A stretch of DNA of 64,000 bases from assembly GCF_014701235.1 (NCBI RefSeq), contig NZ_AP022873.1:2170001-2234000 (forward strand). Reading direction: 5' to 3'. Below, piece by piece: positions 17,207-27,429 of this stretch (its first letter is position 1; each line of letters starts with the position of its first letter). The notes beneath the pieces were generated by a model. That model was not told the DNA's origin, did not search any database, and saw nothing but the letters and a program-made list of their open reading frames with translations. A program made the position numbers and the translations under genes. Source of the stretch: Dissulfurispira thermophila. Its GTDB lineage: Bacteria; Nitrospirota; Thermodesulfovibrionia; Thermodesulfovibrionales; Dissulfurispiraceae.

Positions 17207-18207
17207 AAAGGCTCTTAGTTACAGGTGGTGCTGGTTTTATCGGAAGTGAATTTGTAAGACAGGGAGTAAAAAGAGGATATAGAATTGCTGTTGTGGATAA
17301 AATCACCTATGCAGGTGATTTTATGAGAATAAATGACATTAAAAAGGAAATAGACATTTACATAGGGGATATTACAGACAGAAAGTTTATGGAAAGTGTC
17401 TTTAAGACAGCAAAACCGTATGCGGTTATCCATTGGGCAGCAGAGAGCCATGTTGATAGAAGCATTATAGACGCATCACCATTTTTCGATACAAATGTAA
17501 AGGGAACCCAAATTCTGCTGGATATTTCAAAAGCCTATGAAATAGAAAGGTTTATAAATATATCAACAGATGAGGTATATGGCGAACTTGGAGAAGAAGG
17601 ACAATTTTATGAAACAACACCTTTAAATCCTAATTCTCCTTATTCAGTCAGCAAAGCATCTGCAGATATGCTCGGAAGAGCATATTACAGGACATATGGA
17701 GTGCCTGTGCTAACAGTAAGACCATGTAATAATTATGGTCCATGGCAGTATCCTGAGAAACTCATCCCAATGGTAATACTAAAGGCAATAAATAATAAGA
17801 AAATCCCTATTTTTGGAACTGGGCAAAATATTAGAGAATGGCTATTTGTTTCTGATTGTGTAGATGCTGTATTTAAAATCATGGAAAAGGGTAAGATAGG
17901 AGAAACATATAACATTGGTAGTAGTGAAGAGAAAAAAAATATTGAAGTCGTTAAAATAATTTTAAAATTATTAAAAAAATCTGAAGATTTAATCGAATAT
18001 ACCAGTGACAGACTAGGCCATGATTTCAGGTATTCTTTAAATTCAGATAAAATAAACAAACAACTAAAATGGAAGGCTAAAACCGCATTCAATAAAGGAA
18101 TCGAAAGAACCGTAAAGTGGTACATAGACAATATGGTATGGACAAACACTAAACTTGCTCATCTGGAGAAGTATTGGAATACTGTTTATAAGAAAAATAA
18201 CAAATAG
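17203..18207 (+). CDS. rfbB: RfbB, dTDP-glucose 4,6-dehydratase
   Basis: A 334-residue extended short-chain dehydrogenase. The NAD site is TGGAGFIGSEF, the active site ISTDEVYGEL, and the catalytic Tyr-Lys is in YSVSKASADML; RPCNNYGPWQYPEKLIP is also typical. It converts dTDP-glucose to the 4-keto-6-deoxy sugar. It starts with GTG overlapping the rfbD stop by 4 bp. With rfbA, rfbC and rfbD it makes the rhamnose donor for the glycosyltransferases upstream. Confidence 0.97.
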   Translation: MKRLLVTGGAGFIGSEFVRQGVKRGYRIAVVDKITYAGDFMRINDIKKEIDIYIGDITDRKFMESVFKTAKPYAVIHWAAESHVDRSIIDASPFFDTNVKGTQILLDISKAYEIERFINISTDEVYGELGEEGQFYETTPLNPNSPYSVSKASADMLGRAYYRTYGVPVLTVRPCNNYGPWQYPEKLIPMVILKAINNKKIPIFGTGQNIREWLFVSDCVDAVFKIMEKGKIGETYNIGSSEEKKNIEVVKIILKLLKKSEDLIEYTSDRLGHDFRYSLNSDKINKQLKWKAKTAFNKGIERTVKWYIDNMVWTNTKLAHLEKYWNTVYKKNNK

Positions 18208-18210
18208 GCT

Positions 18211-19515
18211 ATGAAAAAAATAATGAAAAAAGACCAAAGTGAAAAATCAATACAAATTGAATATGCTGCCTTAATCTGCCTCAGCATTTTAATCTTTATT
18301 CTCCCCATTGCCCATACAGCAACTATTAGGTCTTTTGCTCTTTTCACTCCTCTTGTGTTATTAATTTTAAAATACTGGCATGATAAAGATTTTAAATGGA
18401 TCAAAACTTCCTTTGAATTACCTTTTCTTGCATTTTTTATAATTGCATTAGCTTCTCTACCAACTTCCGTAGATTTTCATGAGAGTTTTAAAGAAATAAG
18501 AGGAGAATTAATTAAACCCATAGTGCTTTTTTATTTAACATATTTTGCAATTAAGAAAGAAACCGACGGATTATTACTGCTAAAAGTACTTTTTTTAGGG
18601 AGTCTCATATTTAGTCTTTATTCTTTTTACGACTTCTACAAAAATGGTGGCACATGGTTTTCTGTAACATATAAGGCAGGAGGATTAAGAGACCCAGGTG
18701 GTGGTGAGGTTGCTGCCGTATATCATACAATGGTCATGCCATTTCTTTTCTGGGGATTATTTTATGTAAAAGATATATGGCAACGCATTGGATTATCTGC
18801 TTTGCTTGCGATTAATCTTTTAGCATTTCATATAACATTTGTTCGTGCAGGCATGCTGGCAATAGCATTTCAAATGGTTTTAATAATCGTTTTGTTAATA
18901 CTCCAAAAGCGATGGGTATGGAGTTTTATACTATTAATCTTTGCAGTTACTGTAAGTTTTGTATATATTGAAAATAAAATGTTTCGTGAGATGCATACAG
19001 AAAAAATACCTTCACTGAGAGAATATATGATGATGCCACCTGAAGACATAGCAGGGACCTCTCCATCTTCTATGAAGCAGCGATTGGCAATGTGGAAGGT
19101 CGCAATTGATAAAATATCTGAAAATCCTTTTTATCCTCATGGTTATGGAAGATTCCTATTTGGCAAGACAGTAAGAAATGAAAAAAACAAGTATTTTATA
19201 TATCCACAGACTCACAACACTTTTATAGGTATTGCTTTTGAACTTGGCATACAGGGCTTAATTATATTTCTATGGATGATAGGGACATTCTTCTTTGTTT
19301 GCTGGAGATACTGGCACAAATCCAAAGAAGACAACACCACTGGATATCTGTCAGCGTCTTTACTTACAATGATGGCAGGATACTGGATAAATAATTTCTT
19401 TGGAAGTTTTGACGGTGATGACAGTAAGCTGCTTTTTATGATGCTACTTGGCATAGGCATGGCTGTTATGCACAGGCTCCCAAAAGAAAAGAAACTATTA
19501 ATCCAAAAACAATGA
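18211..19515 (+). CDS. O-antigen ligase/polymerase family membrane protein (WaaL-like)
   Basis: A 434-residue polytopic inner-membrane protein with about ten hydrophobic segments and a large periplasmic loop (about 245-330). The Wzy_C signature is present: PQTHNTFIGIAFELGIQGLIIFL, with the His and Gly pattern used by WaaL-type ligases to attach O-antigen to lipid A core. It could also be a Wzy polymerase. Its stop overlaps the GT9 stub at 19512 by 4 bp. No flippase or O-antigen ABC exporter is seen in the window. Confidence 0.85.
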   Translation: MKKIMKKDQSEKSIQIEYAALICLSILIFILPIAHTATIRSFALFTPLVLLILKYWHDKDFKWIKTSFELPFLAFFIIALASLPTSVDFHESFKEIRGELIKPIVLFYLTYFAIKKETDGLLLLKVLFLGSLIFSLYSFYDFYKNGGTWFSVTYKAGGLRDPGGGEVAAVYHTMVMPFLFWGLFYVKDIWQRIGLSALLAINLLAFHITFVRAGMLAIAFQMVLIIVLLILQKRWVWSFILLIFAVTVSFVYIENKMFREMHTEKIPSLREYMMMPPEDIAGTSPSSMKQRLAMWKVAIDKISENPFYPHGYGRFLFGKTVRNEKNKYFIYPQTHNTFIGIAFELGIQGLIIFLWMIGTFFFVCWRYWHKSKEDNTTGYLSASLLTMMAGYWINNFFGSFDGDDSKLLFMMLLGIGMAVMHRLPKEKKLLIQKQ

Positions 19516-19631
19516 AAAAGATCCTCTTTATTCGCCGTGACAATATTGGTGACCTTGTATGCACAACATCTGCAATTTATGCAGTTAGAGGGATGATTGA
19601 AAAAAAATCGGTTTTAAATTATAATAATTAG
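19512..19631 (+). pseudogene. Duplicated 5' fragment of the GT9 gene at 21026
   Basis: The 39-codon frame reads [19 protein letters not shown], then AIYAVR, then unrelated residues. Its first 78 bp match the first 78 bp of the intact GT9 gene at 21026 with 6 differences by my count. The DUF234 ATPase gene lies exactly between the two copies. The pattern is that of an insertion or recombination which left a broken gene start upstream and an intact gene downstream. Confidence 0.85.
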
Positions 19632-19638
19632 AAACCGA
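19603..19638. other. Inverted repeat between the GT9 fragment and the ATPase gene
   Basis: ATCGGTTT and AAACCGAT (8-bp arms, about 18 bases apart, ending at the ATPase start codon) flank an AT-only loop. It may be an operator of the ATPase gene or the left end of the inserted unit. No matching copy is seen at the right junction near 21026. Confidence 0.5.
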
Positions 19639-21029
19639 TGAATATATTTGCAAATCGGAAATCAGAACTACACACCCTTGAGTCAGAATACGCCAAGGAG
19701 TCTGCACGGTTTGTCGTTATTTATGGCAGGCGCAGAATTGGCAAAACAACACTAATCAAAGAATTCCTGAAAAATAAGCCCTACATATATTTTCTTGCAG
19801 ACAGACAGATTGAAATAGAATTAATCGATAGGTTTCGAGATGTAGTCTCTGAATATCTTAAATATCCGCATATTAAAGAAATTGATTTCAAGACATGGGA
19901 CAGCATTATTGACTACTGGATAAGACATTCAGATTTTTCCACAAAAGTGGTTGTTGTGATTGATGAGTTTCAGTATATAGCAAGGGTAAATAGTGCCTTT
20001 CCGTCTATATTGCAAAGAATCTGGGATGAGAAACTCAAAAGCAAAAACATTATGCTTATCTTATGCGGCTCTTTGATAAACATGATGTATTCAACTACCC
20101 TGAGTTACAACAGCCCTCTATATGGCAGACGCACAGGACAGTTAAAAGTAGAGCCTATCAGTTTTAATGCCTTTTCAGAGTTTTTCCCGAATCTCAGAAC
20201 AGAAAGGCTTATAGAGTTTTACAGCGTAATTGGCGGGGTTCCTAAATACATGGAAATATTCAATCCCAAAAAAGATGTATTTCATAACATCCGTGAATAC
20301 ATCTTAAATAAAACAGGCTATCTTTATGCTGAGCCGAGATTTATCCTTTCTGATGAGTTGACAGAGACTACAACATATTTTTCTATTCTAAAAACCATTG
20401 CGCAGGGTGAAAGAAAGATGGGCAATATCGCAGCACGACTTATGACACCAACGCAAAACCTCACAGGATATTTTAATGTGCTGATAGATCTTGATATACT
20501 TGAAAGAAGAGTGCCTGTCACAGAAGAAATGCCTGAAAAAAGCAAGATGGGTTTATACTTTATAAAAGACAATTTCTTTCGTTTCTGGTTCAGGTATGTA
20601 TTTGCCAATCAAAATTATCTTGAGCTTGAAAATACGGACTATGTTTTGCAAAAAATCAAAGATGATTTCGATGAGTTTGTAAGCATCACCTTTGAAGATA
20701 TTGCACCATACATTCTCTTTAGCAAAGAAATGATAAAAAAACTGCCTTTTGAACCCGACAAGTGGGGGAGGTGGTGGGATAGAAATGATGAGATTGACCT
20801 CATAGCACTTAATAAAAAGGAAAAAAAGGCTCTTTTCGTGGAATGCAAGTGGAGCAAAAGACCTGTTGATGTTGATGTCATGGAAAACCTTAAAAGAAAA
20901 GCTAACAGAGTTGAGTGGTTTAAAGAAAAACGAAAAGACTATTTTGCAATTATAAGCAGAAAGGGGTTTACAAAAAGACTGCATGATTATTCTGAAAAAT
21001 ATGGAGTTATCCTTATAAGCATCTCATGA
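19638..21029 (+). CDS. DUF234-type AAA ATPase with nuclease-like C-terminus
   Basis: A 463-residue protein of the archaeal-ATPase/DUF234 family. The N-terminal P-loop domain carries Walker A GRRRIGKTTLI (about residues 30-40) and Walker B VVVIDEFQYI. The middle has a winged-helix part, and the C-terminal DUF234 domain contains WWDRNDEIDLIALNKK and LFVECKWSKRP, resembling the Asp/Glu/Lys core of PD-(D/E)xK nucleases. These genes are frequently mobile and patchy, and their role is unknown. This one lies precisely between a duplicated GT9 gene start (19512) and the complete GT9 gene (21026), and its stop overlaps that gene's ATG. Confidence 0.88.
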   Translation: MNIFANRKSELHTLESEYAKESARFVVIYGRRRIGKTTLIKEFLKNKPYIYFLADRQIEIELIDRFRDVVSEYLKYPHIKEIDFKTWDSIIDYWIRHSDFSTKVVVVIDEFQYIARVNSAFPSILQRIWDEKLKSKNIMLILCGSLINMMYSTTLSYNSPLYGRRTGQLKVEPISFNAFSEFFPNLRTERLIEFYSVIGGVPKYMEIFNPKKDVFHNIREYILNKTGYLYAEPRFILSDELTETTTYFSILKTIAQGERKMGNIAARLMTPTQNLTGYFNVLIDLDILERRVPVTEEMPEKSKMGLYFIKDNFFRFWFRYVFANQNYLELENTDYVLQKIKDDFDEFVSITFEDIAPYILFSKEMIKKLPFEPDKWGRWWDRNDEIDLIALNKKEKKALFVECKWSKRPVDVDVMENLKRKANRVEWFKEKRKDYFAIISRKGFTKRLHDYSEKYGVILISIS

Positions 21030-22039
21030 AAAAAATCCTCTTTATTCGCCGTGACAATATTGGTGACCTTATATGCACAACACCTGCAATTTATGCTGTG
21101 AGGCAAAAATATCCTGATGCAAAGATAGGAATACTGGTCAACAGCTATAATGCTGATGCAATAATAAACAATCCTGACATTGACGAAATATATGTCTATG
21201 AAAAGGCAAAGCATGTGCCTGAGAAAAATAAGCTTTCTGTATGGTGGAGCAATCTAAAAGTCCTTATGAGAATAAGAAAAGAGCAGTATGATGTTGCCAT
21301 CGGGTGCGGCTCTTATTCTCCGAGACTTGTAAGATATACCTATATGACAGGTGCAGCAGTGAGAATAGGATATTTGTCGAAAAATGTTGACAAGTCTAAA
21401 TCCTACAATATGCCTATATGCGAACCAGAAAAGCCTTTGCATGAGGTAGAGATGGTCTTTAATCTCTTATCTCCCCTTGACATAAACAATACGCCATCAC
21501 CATTAAGAATTTTCCCATTATCCGATGAAACACAAAAGGTTAAAAATTTTTTAAATATCTCAGACATTAAGGAAGGAAAGCCGCTTATAACCTTTCACAT
21601 AAGCAGCAGACGTCCTGAAAACAGATGGCCTATTGATAAATTTATAGAGCTTGCAAGGCTTATTATCAGCCGATATGATGCCAATATCTTGCTTTTGTGG
21701 TCCCCAGGAAGTGAAAAAAATCCTTATCATCCCGGAGACGATGAAAAGGCAGAGTTAATTATTAAATCAGTGCCTCAAATTATTCCATACAGAACAAATC
21801 ATTTAAGAGAACTTATTGCTGTCCTTAGCTTTGCCAATCTGGTTGTCTGTCTTGATGGAGGAGCAATGCATATAGCAGCAGCACTTGGAAAACCAATTGT
21901 AACAATATGGGGATCTACAAACCCCGACAGATGGAGGCCATGGGGAGTAAAACATATAATTCTTCAGGATGAAAACAAAAAGGCTGAGAATATAAGCATT
22001 GAGGCAGTTTTTAATGCAGTGGAAAAACTTTTAGCTTAA
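21026..22039 (+). CDS. Glycosyltransferase family 9 (heptosyltransferase-like)
   Basis: A 337-residue GT-B enzyme. N-terminal [31 protein letters not shown], mid-protein [13 protein letters not shown] (donor contact), and C-terminal [25 protein letters not shown] are family motifs. It is the third complete GT9 gene here and the last gene of the LPS region. Its first 78 bp are duplicated upstream of the ATPase gene. The start codon overlaps the ATPase stop, so expression may now depend on read-through from that gene. Confidence 0.92.
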   Translation: MKKILFIRRDNIGDLICTTPAIYAVRQKYPDAKIGILVNSYNADAIINNPDIDEIYVYEKAKHVPEKNKLSVWWSNLKVLMRIRKEQYDVAIGCGSYSPRLVRYTYMTGAAVRIGYLSKNVDKSKSYNMPICEPEKPLHEVEMVFNLLSPLDINNTPSPLRIFPLSDETQKVKNFLNISDIKEGKPLITFHISSRRPENRWPIDKFIELARLIISRYDANILLLWSPGSEKNPYHPGDDEKAELIIKSVPQIIPYRTNHLRELIAVLSFANLVVCLDGGAMHIAAALGKPIVTIWGSTNPDRWRPWGVKHIILQDENKKAENISIEAVFNAVEKLLA

Positions 22040-22055
22040 ATGTTACTTTATTTTT

Positions 22056-22424
22056 ATGCGTTACGGCACTAAGGCAATAAAAAAGGCAAAACTTGAGGTT
22101 TGGGACAATCCTAATCCTGAAAGGGATTATGAGATCAATATCTCATTTCCTGAATTCACCTGCCTCTGTCCTCGTTCAGGCTATCCAGACTTTGCAACCA
22201 TCAAGATAAACTATGTCCCTGACAAAAAAATTGTGGAATTAAAGGCATTAAAGCTCTATCTGAATTCATTCAGAGATGTTCACATCTCCCATGAGGAGAT
22301 AACAAACAGGATATATTCAGAACTCGAAAAAGCTCTTAAACCAAGATTTCTTGAGGTGGTAGGGGATTTTAACCCGAGAGGAAATGTAAAGACAATTATC
22401 CGTGTGGTGTCAAAGCAGCCTTAG
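22056..22424 (+). CDS. queF: QueF, NADPH-dependent preQ0 reductase
   Basis: A 122-residue type I (YkvM-like) QueF, which reduces 7-cyano-7-deazaguanine (preQ0) to preQ1 for queuosine in tRNA. The catalytic Cys is in [16 protein letters not shown], where the Asp also serves catalysis, and the QueF motif is [21 protein letters not shown]. Length fits the single-domain form. Its 3' end overlaps the 3' end of trpF on the other strand by 29 bp. No other queuosine genes are nearby. Confidence 0.95.
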   Translation: MRYGTKAIKKAKLEVWDNPNPERDYEINISFPEFTCLCPRSGYPDFATIKINYVPDKKIVELKALKLYLNSFRDVHISHEEITNRIYSELEKALKPRFLEVVGDFNPRGNVKTIIRVVSKQP

Positions 22425-23019
22425 CCTTCTCAATGAACTCTCTCATTTTTCTCAAATCCTTCTTTCCTTTTTCCTCCTCTATCCCACTGCTGACATCAAC
22501 TGCATATGGCCTGACCCATCTGATGGCCTTTTCGATATTATCAGGATTAAGGCCACCTGAAAGTATAATCCTGCCAAATCTCTTTGCTTCTACAGCGATA
22601 TCCCAGTTGAATATTTGGCCTGTGCCTCCAAATGATTCAGGGGAATAAGTATCAAGCAAAAATGCAGAACATCTGTATTTTTCGAGTGGTTTTAAATCTG
22701 TAAAATCCCTCAATCTAAATGCCTTTATGACTTTGTGCCAGATGCTGCACATATCAGGACCCTCATCTCCATGCAGTTGAAGGACATTTATACCTGTGAA
22801 GTTCATTATTTCCTTTATCTTTTCTGTATCTTCATTCACAAATACACCGATAGTTGTCACAAATGGCGGCAGAAGAGATATTATTTCTCTCGCCTTCTCA
22901 GGAGAGACACATCTTGGACTTTTTTCAAAAAATATAAATCCAAGGGCATCTGCACCATAATCCACTGCAGATAGCGCATCCTCAATATTTGTTATTCCGC
23001 AAATCTTAACACGAATCAT
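22396..23019 (-). CDS. trpF: TrpF, phosphoribosylanthranilate isomerase
   Basis: A 207-residue TIM-barrel enzyme of tryptophan synthesis (Amadori rearrangement of PRA to CdRP). Motifs: [12 protein letters not shown] with the catalytic Cys, [16 protein letters not shown] with the catalytic Asp, and [14 protein letters not shown] for phosphate binding. It is on the minus strand directly downstream of the TrpB2 gene. The other early trp genes (E, G, D, C) are not in this window. Confidence 0.96.
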   Translation of the reverse strand: MIRVKICGITNIEDALSAVDYGADALGFIFFEKSPRCVSPEKAREIISLLPPFVTTIGVFVNEDTEKIKEIMNFTGINVLQLHGDEGPDMCSIWHKVIKAFRLRDFTDLKPLEKYRCSAFLLDTYSPESFGGTGQIFNWDIAVEAKRFGRIILSGGLNPDNIEKAIRWVRPYAVDVSSGIEEEKGKKDLRKMREFIEKAKAALTPHG

Positions 23020-23070
23020 ATTTAAACTTAAATAACGAAAGTATTGGTTACTTGATATGCTTTTTATAAA

Positions 23071-24423
23071 TTATACCACGGGCAACTTTGCCAGTGATTC
23101 CCTAATCATCTCGTCAGGATATTCATAATCTACAAGTCTTCCAGCAAGATAATCAGAATATGCAGCAAGGTCAAGGTATCCATGTCCGCTGAGGTTAAAT
23201 AAAATACACTTGCTTTTGCCTTCTTCTCTACATAACAATGCATCATCAATAGCAGCCCTTATAGCATGAGAGCTTTCAGGTGCAGGAATTATAGCCTCTG
23301 TTTTTGCAAATGTTATCGCAGCCTCAAATACAGAAAGCTGACCATATGCCCTCGCCTCAATAAGACCATCTTTATAAAGCTGAGAAACCAAAGGAGACTC
23401 TCCATGATACCTCAACCCTCCTGCGTGAATTCCAGGAGGTATAAAGTCATGACCAAGTGTGTACATCATCAAGAGAGGGGTAAGCCCTGCTGTATCACCA
23501 AAGTCATATCTGTACTCTCCTTTTGTCAGGGTTGGACAAGATACTGGCTCTACAGCAATAGCCTTTATATCTCTGCCATGAATTTTATCATATATAAATG
23601 GAAAGCTTATTCCTCCAAAATTGCTCCCTCCACCACTGCACGCAATCACTATATCAGGATACTCACCAATCAGCTCTAATTGTCTTTTTGCCTCAAGCCC
23701 AATAACCGTCTGGTGCAGCAGGACATGATTCAATACAGAACCAAGGGCATAATTTGTATCATCATGAGTTGCTGCATCTTCAACAGCCTCTGAAATTGCT
23801 ATGCCAAGGCTCCCGGGATTATCAGGATTTGCTTCGAGTATTTTTCTACCTGAATTGGTAACAGCAGATGGGCTTGCATGGACATTTGCGCCCCATGTCT
23901 CCATTGCAATTCTTCGATATGGTTTTTGATTATAGCTCACTCTGACCATATAAACAGTCACATCAAGACCAAACAAACTTCCAGCCAATGCCATTGAAGA
24001 ACCCCATTGACCGGCTCCTGTCTCTGTTGCAATCCTTTTTATTCCTGCTTTTTTATTATAATAAGCCTGTGGAATTGCTGTATTTGGTTTATGACTGCCT
24101 GCAGGGCTCACGCCTTCATATTTGTAATAAATCCTTGCTGGTGTCTTTAATGCATCCTCCAATCTCTTGGCCCTATAAAGAGGAGAGGGTCTCCAAAGTG
24201 CATATATGTCAAGGACTTCGTCAGGGATGTCAATCCACCTTTCTGAAGTCATCTCCTGTTCTATCAATGCCATGGGGAAAATAGCTTTTAAATCATCTGG
24301 TCCTGCTGGTTTTTTGGTACCCGGATGAAGTGGTGGGTTGGGAAGATTTGGCATATCAGCCATAATGTTATACCACTGCCTTGGTATCTCTTTTTCTGAT
24401 AAAAGAATCTTTGTTTCCTGCAT
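23071..24423 (-). CDS. TrpB2-type tryptophan synthase beta chain
   Basis: A 450-residue PLP enzyme of the TrpB2 group, longer than classical TrpB. The PLP lysine is in [19 protein letters not shown], and the glycine-rich phosphate loop is [10 protein letters not shown]. TrpB2 proteins condense indole or phosphoserine-type substrates with serine and usually lack the helix that docks TrpA. It is divergent from the standard trpB at 24505, separated by 81 bp, so the organism keeps both types. It could work as a stand-alone indole salvage enzyme. Confidence 0.93.
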   Translation of the reverse strand: MQETKILLSEKEIPRQWYNIMADMPNLPNPPLHPGTKKPAGPDDLKAIFPMALIEQEMTSERWIDIPDEVLDIYALWRPSPLYRAKRLEDALKTPARIYYKYEGVSPAGSHKPNTAIPQAYYNKKAGIKRIATETGAGQWGSSMALAGSLFGLDVTVYMVRVSYNQKPYRRIAMETWGANVHASPSAVTNSGRKILEANPDNPGSLGIAISEAVEDAATHDDTNYALGSVLNHVLLHQTVIGLEAKRQLELIGEYPDIVIACSGGGSNFGGISFPFIYDKIHGRDIKAIAVEPVSCPTLTKGEYRYDFGDTAGLTPLLMMYTLGHDFIPPGIHAGGLRYHGESPLVSQLYKDGLIEARAYGQLSVFEAAITFAKTEAIIPAPESSHAIRAAIDDALLCREEGKSKCILFNLSGHGYLDLAAYSDYLAGRLVDYEYPDEMIRESLAKLPVV

Positions 24424-24462
24424 TTTTTCTCCTCCTTACCATAATCCGTAATGATTCACAAC

Positions 24463-24486
24463 TCACATTAATGAATGTGATATAAT
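24463..24486 (+). promoter_or_regulatory. trpB promoter with palindrome (possible operator)
   Basis: The palindrome TCACATT-AATG-AATGTGA (24463-24480) abuts a perfect -10, TATAAT (24481-24486). The likely transcription start is about 12 bp before the trpB ATG, so the leader is very short and has no SD. The palindrome may bind a regulator of both divergent trpB genes. A nearby 7-bp repetition (ATTCACA, ACTCACA) means it could instead be a decayed heptamer array. Confidence 0.5.
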
Positions 24487-24504
24487 ACCAAAACTCGAAA
24501 TATT

Positions 24505-25713
24505 ATGCAGAAAATAAAGATTATTAGAAAATTACCTGACAAAAACGGATACTTCGGGCAATACGGTGGAAGATTTATCCCCGAAACCCTTATGCCTGCA
24601 CTTCAGGAACTTGAAGAAGCATATTCAAAGACTAAAAAAGATATATCATTTCAAAACGAACTAAAACATCTTCAGGAAACATATATTGGGAGACCAACGC
24701 CTCTTTACTTTGCAAAGAGGCTTACAAGACATCTCGGGGGAGCAAAGATATATCTAAAGCGTGAAGATTTGGCACACACAGGCGCACATAAAATAAATAA
24801 TGCACTTGGACAGGCACTTCTTGCAAAAAAAATGGGTAAAAAAAGATTAATTGCAGAAACAGGTGCAGGACAGCATGGCGTGGCCACTGCTACAGGCGCT
24901 GCCCTTGTTGGATTAGAATGTGAGATATACATGGGTTCAGAAGATGTGCAGAGACAGTCTTTGAATGTGTTCAGAATGAAATTGCTCGGTGCAAATGTTA
25001 ATGAAGTCAATATAGGTTCAAAGACATTAAAAGATGCTATAAACGAAGCATTGAGAGATTGGACAACAAATGTGAGAAACACCCATTATGTGATGGGAAC
25101 AGTATTTGGTCCACATCCTTTTCCTATGCTGGTAAGAGACTTCCAGTCTGTAATAGGCAGAGAGGCAAAAAAACAGATACTCAAAATAGAGGGCAAACTA
25201 CCTGATTATCTGATAGCATGTGTAGGCGGCGGCAGCAATGCTATGGGCTTGTTCTATGAATTCCTTTACGATAATGTAAAAATGATTGGGGTAGAAGCAG
25301 GAGGAAAAGGAATAGAATCAGGAGAACATGCTGCAAGATTCGCAGGAGGTTCTATCGGTGTTTTTCAGGGATGTAAAAGCTATCTGCTTCAGGATGACAA
25401 TGGTAACGTGCTTGGTACACATTCAGTATCAGCAGGGCTGGATTATGCCTCCATAGGTCCTGAACATCCTTATTTAAGAGATATAAAAAGGGTACAATAC
25501 ACATATGCCACAGATAAAGAGGCATTGTCAGCATTTGAACTCCTCTCAAAAACAGAGGGCATAATACCTGCACTTGAGTCAGCACATGCCATTGCAGAGG
25601 CTGTGAAACTTGCACAATCACTGCCTAAACATAAAATCATCATAGTTAATTTATCAGGACGAGGAGATAAGGATGTACAGCAGGTAGCAAGGATTAAAGG
25701 AATAGAATTATGA
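24505..25713 (+). CDS. trpB: TrpB, tryptophan synthase beta chain
   Basis: A 402-residue classical TrpB1. It starts with a short extension before [21 protein letters not shown]. The PLP lysine is in [22 protein letters not shown], then [18 protein letters not shown], and the phosphate loop [10 protein letters not shown]. It makes L-tryptophan from indole and serine in complex with TrpA, encoded immediately downstream. trpB and trpA overlap by 4 bp. Confidence 0.97.
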   Translation: MQKIKIIRKLPDKNGYFGQYGGRFIPETLMPALQELEEAYSKTKKDISFQNELKHLQETYIGRPTPLYFAKRLTRHLGGAKIYLKREDLAHTGAHKINNALGQALLAKKMGKKRLIAETGAGQHGVATATGAALVGLECEIYMGSEDVQRQSLNVFRMKLLGANVNEVNIGSKTLKDAINEALRDWTTNVRNTHYVMGTVFGPHPFPMLVRDFQSVIGREAKKQILKIEGKLPDYLIACVGGGSNAMGLFYEFLYDNVKMIGVEAGGKGIESGEHAARFAGGSIGVFQGCKSYLLQDDNGNVLGTHSVSAGLDYASIGPEHPYLRDIKRVQYTYATDKEALSAFELLSKTEGIIPALESAHAIAEAVKLAQSLPKHKIIIVNLSGRGDKDVQQVARIKGIEL

Positions 25714-26510
25714 ATAGAATTATAAGGGGAGATTCTTTGAATAAAATAGAAACCACATTTAAACGGTTGAAGGCTGAAAACAAAAAGGCATTTATCCCAT
25801 ATATCATGGCAGGAGACCCAGACCTCGAAAAGACTATAGAACATGTCATGCTTTTAACAGAATGTGGTGCAGACATTATAGAACTCGGAGTGCCTTTTTC
25901 AGACCCCCTCGCGGATGGACCGACAATACAGAGGGCTGCTGAAAGGGCATTAAAGGCTGGAGTTACATTAAGAAGAATAATCCAGTTTGTCAAAAATATT
26001 AGGCAGTATACACAGATACCAATAGTTCTGATGACATATTATAACCCTGTATTTAAATATGGAGAACTACCTTTTATAAAAGATTCTGTGGCTGCAGGTA
26101 TTGACGGAGTAATAATCCCTGACCTGCCGCCAGAAGAAGGGATAGACTTTATCAAACTGGCACAAGATGCGGATCTTAGCACAATATTTCTTGTTGCACC
26201 AACATCTACAAGAGAAAGGATAAAATATATCACATCTGTTTCAAGCGGCTTTATATATTATGTTTCTATGACTGGAATAACAGGTTCTAAACTTGATATG
26301 GACAGGACATTCAAAAGTCATATAGCACATGTAAAAAAGGTTGCTGATAAGCCTGTAGCCGTTGGTTTTGGTGTTTCAACTCCTGAAGATGCAAAAACAA
26401 TTGCACAGATTGCTGACGGTGTGATTATAGGAAGTGCAATAGTAAAAAGATTATATGAACACCCCTTGAGTGCAAAGGATTTTATAAAAAAACTGAGGGA
26501 GGCGATTTAA
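25710..26510 (+). CDS. trpA: TrpA, tryptophan synthase alpha chain
   Basis: A 266-residue TIM barrel that cleaves indole-3-glycerol phosphate. The catalytic Glu and Asp are in [19 protein letters not shown], and phosphate binding is by [11 protein letters not shown] and [12 protein letters not shown]. Two starts are possible: the ATG at 25710 overlapping the trpB stop, or a TTG at 25737 after a better SD (AAGGGGAGA); the latter gives a more usual N-terminus. The next gene is accD, as in many trpBA-accD-folC arrangements. Confidence 0.96.
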   Translation: MNRIIRGDSLNKIETTFKRLKAENKKAFIPYIMAGDPDLEKTIEHVMLLTECGADIIELGVPFSDPLADGPTIQRAAERALKAGVTLRRIIQFVKNIRQYTQIPIVLMTYYNPVFKYGELPFIKDSVAAGIDGVIIPDLPPEEGIDFIKLAQDADLSTIFLVAPTSTRERIKYITSVSSGFIYYVSMTGITGSKLDMDRTFKSHIAHVKKVADKPVAVGFGVSTPEDAKTIAQIADGVIIGSAIVKRLYEHPLSAKDFIKKLREAI

Positions 26511-26538
26511 TCTGAAGTTTCAAATTTGAAATTTCAGA
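26511..26538. repeat. Heptamer array between trpA and accD
   Basis: Four units in phase (TCTGAAG, TTTCAAA, TTTGAAA, TTTCAGA) begin directly after the trpA stop and form the spacer before accD. The middle is also a palindrome. If translation began at 26526 the array would be read, but the AccD family start is later. Confidence 0.85.
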
Positions 26539-26549
26539 TACCTGATATT

Positions 26550-27404
26550 ATGGCATGGTTTAAAAAAACAAAGGAAATAAAAGCAGAAAAAAAGGTAAAG
26601 ATACCCGAAGGATTATGGGTAAAATGTGACAGTTGCAAGGAGATTATTTACAAAAAAGAGATAGAAAAAAACCTTCAGGTATGCCCTAAATGCAACTATC
26701 ATTTCAGGATAAGTGCTTCAGAGCGTATTAAGCTCATAGCAGATGAGGGGAGTTTTGTTGAAATGGATGCTGACCTTTCTACTACTGATCCACTTGATTT
26801 TAAGGATACAATCCCATATAAAGATAGACTTGAAGAAAATAAAAAGAAAACAGGATTAAAAGAAGCTGCTATATATGGCAATGCTACAATAAATCAAAGA
26901 CCTGTTGTCCTTGCAATCATGGATTTCTCATTCATGGGTGGTAGCATGGGGTCTGTTGTTGGAGAGAAGATATCAAGGGCTGCAGAAAGAGCACTGGAAG
27001 ATAAGATACCTCTTATAGTCGTCTCATCATCAGGTGGTGCAAGGATGCAAGAAGGCATGTTCTCTTTAATGCAAATGGCAAAAGTATCTGCTGCTATTTC
27101 AAAACTCAAAGAATCGGGTATCCTTTATATCACAATACTTGCAGATCCAACATTCGGAGGGGTGACTGCAAGTTTTGCAATGCTTGGAGATATAATCATA
27201 GCAGAACCTAAAAGCCTTATAGGTTTTGCAGGACCAAGAGTAATAGAACAGACAATAAAACAACAACTGCCTGAGAATTTCCAGAGGGCTGAGTTCCTCC
27301 TTGAGCATGGGATGATAGATATTGTAGTCGAGAGAAAGGAACTCAAAAACACCATCTACAAGTTAATCGAACACTTTATGCCGCAACCTCTAAATGAGGG
27401 ATAG
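26550..27404 (+). CDS. accD: AccD, acetyl-CoA carboxylase carboxyltransferase subunit beta
   Basis: About 284 residues. I place the start at 26550 (MAWFKK, the usual AccD opening) and not at 26526, which would translate part of the heptamer spacer. An N-terminal zinc ribbon (CDSCKEIIYKKEIEKNLQ, then CPKCNYHF) and the crotonase fold with MGGSMGSVVGEKISRA and SSSGGARMQEGM are visible. With AccA it transfers carboxyl from biotin to acetyl-CoA, giving malonyl-CoA for fatty acids; accA is not in this window. Confidence 0.96.
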   Translation: MAWFKKTKEIKAEKKVKIPEGLWVKCDSCKEIIYKKEIEKNLQVCPKCNYHFRISASERIKLIADEGSFVEMDADLSTTDPLDFKDTIPYKDRLEENKKKTGLKEAAIYGNATINQRPVVLAIMDFSFMGGSMGSVVGEKISRAAERALEDKIPLIVVSSSGGARMQEGMFSLMQMAKVSAAISKLKESGILYITILADPTFGGVTASFAMLGDIIIAEPKSLIGFAGPRVIEQTIKQQLPENFQRAEFLLEHGMIDIVVERKELKNTIYKLIEHFMPQPLNEG

Positions 27405-27429
27405 GAAAAGTGCGCTTGCAGGATAAACT

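Noticed and set aside
2526-22039. Insertion sequences in the LPS region
   Set aside because: No transposase frame or terminal inverted repeats with target duplications were seen; the disrupted genes look like recombination products.
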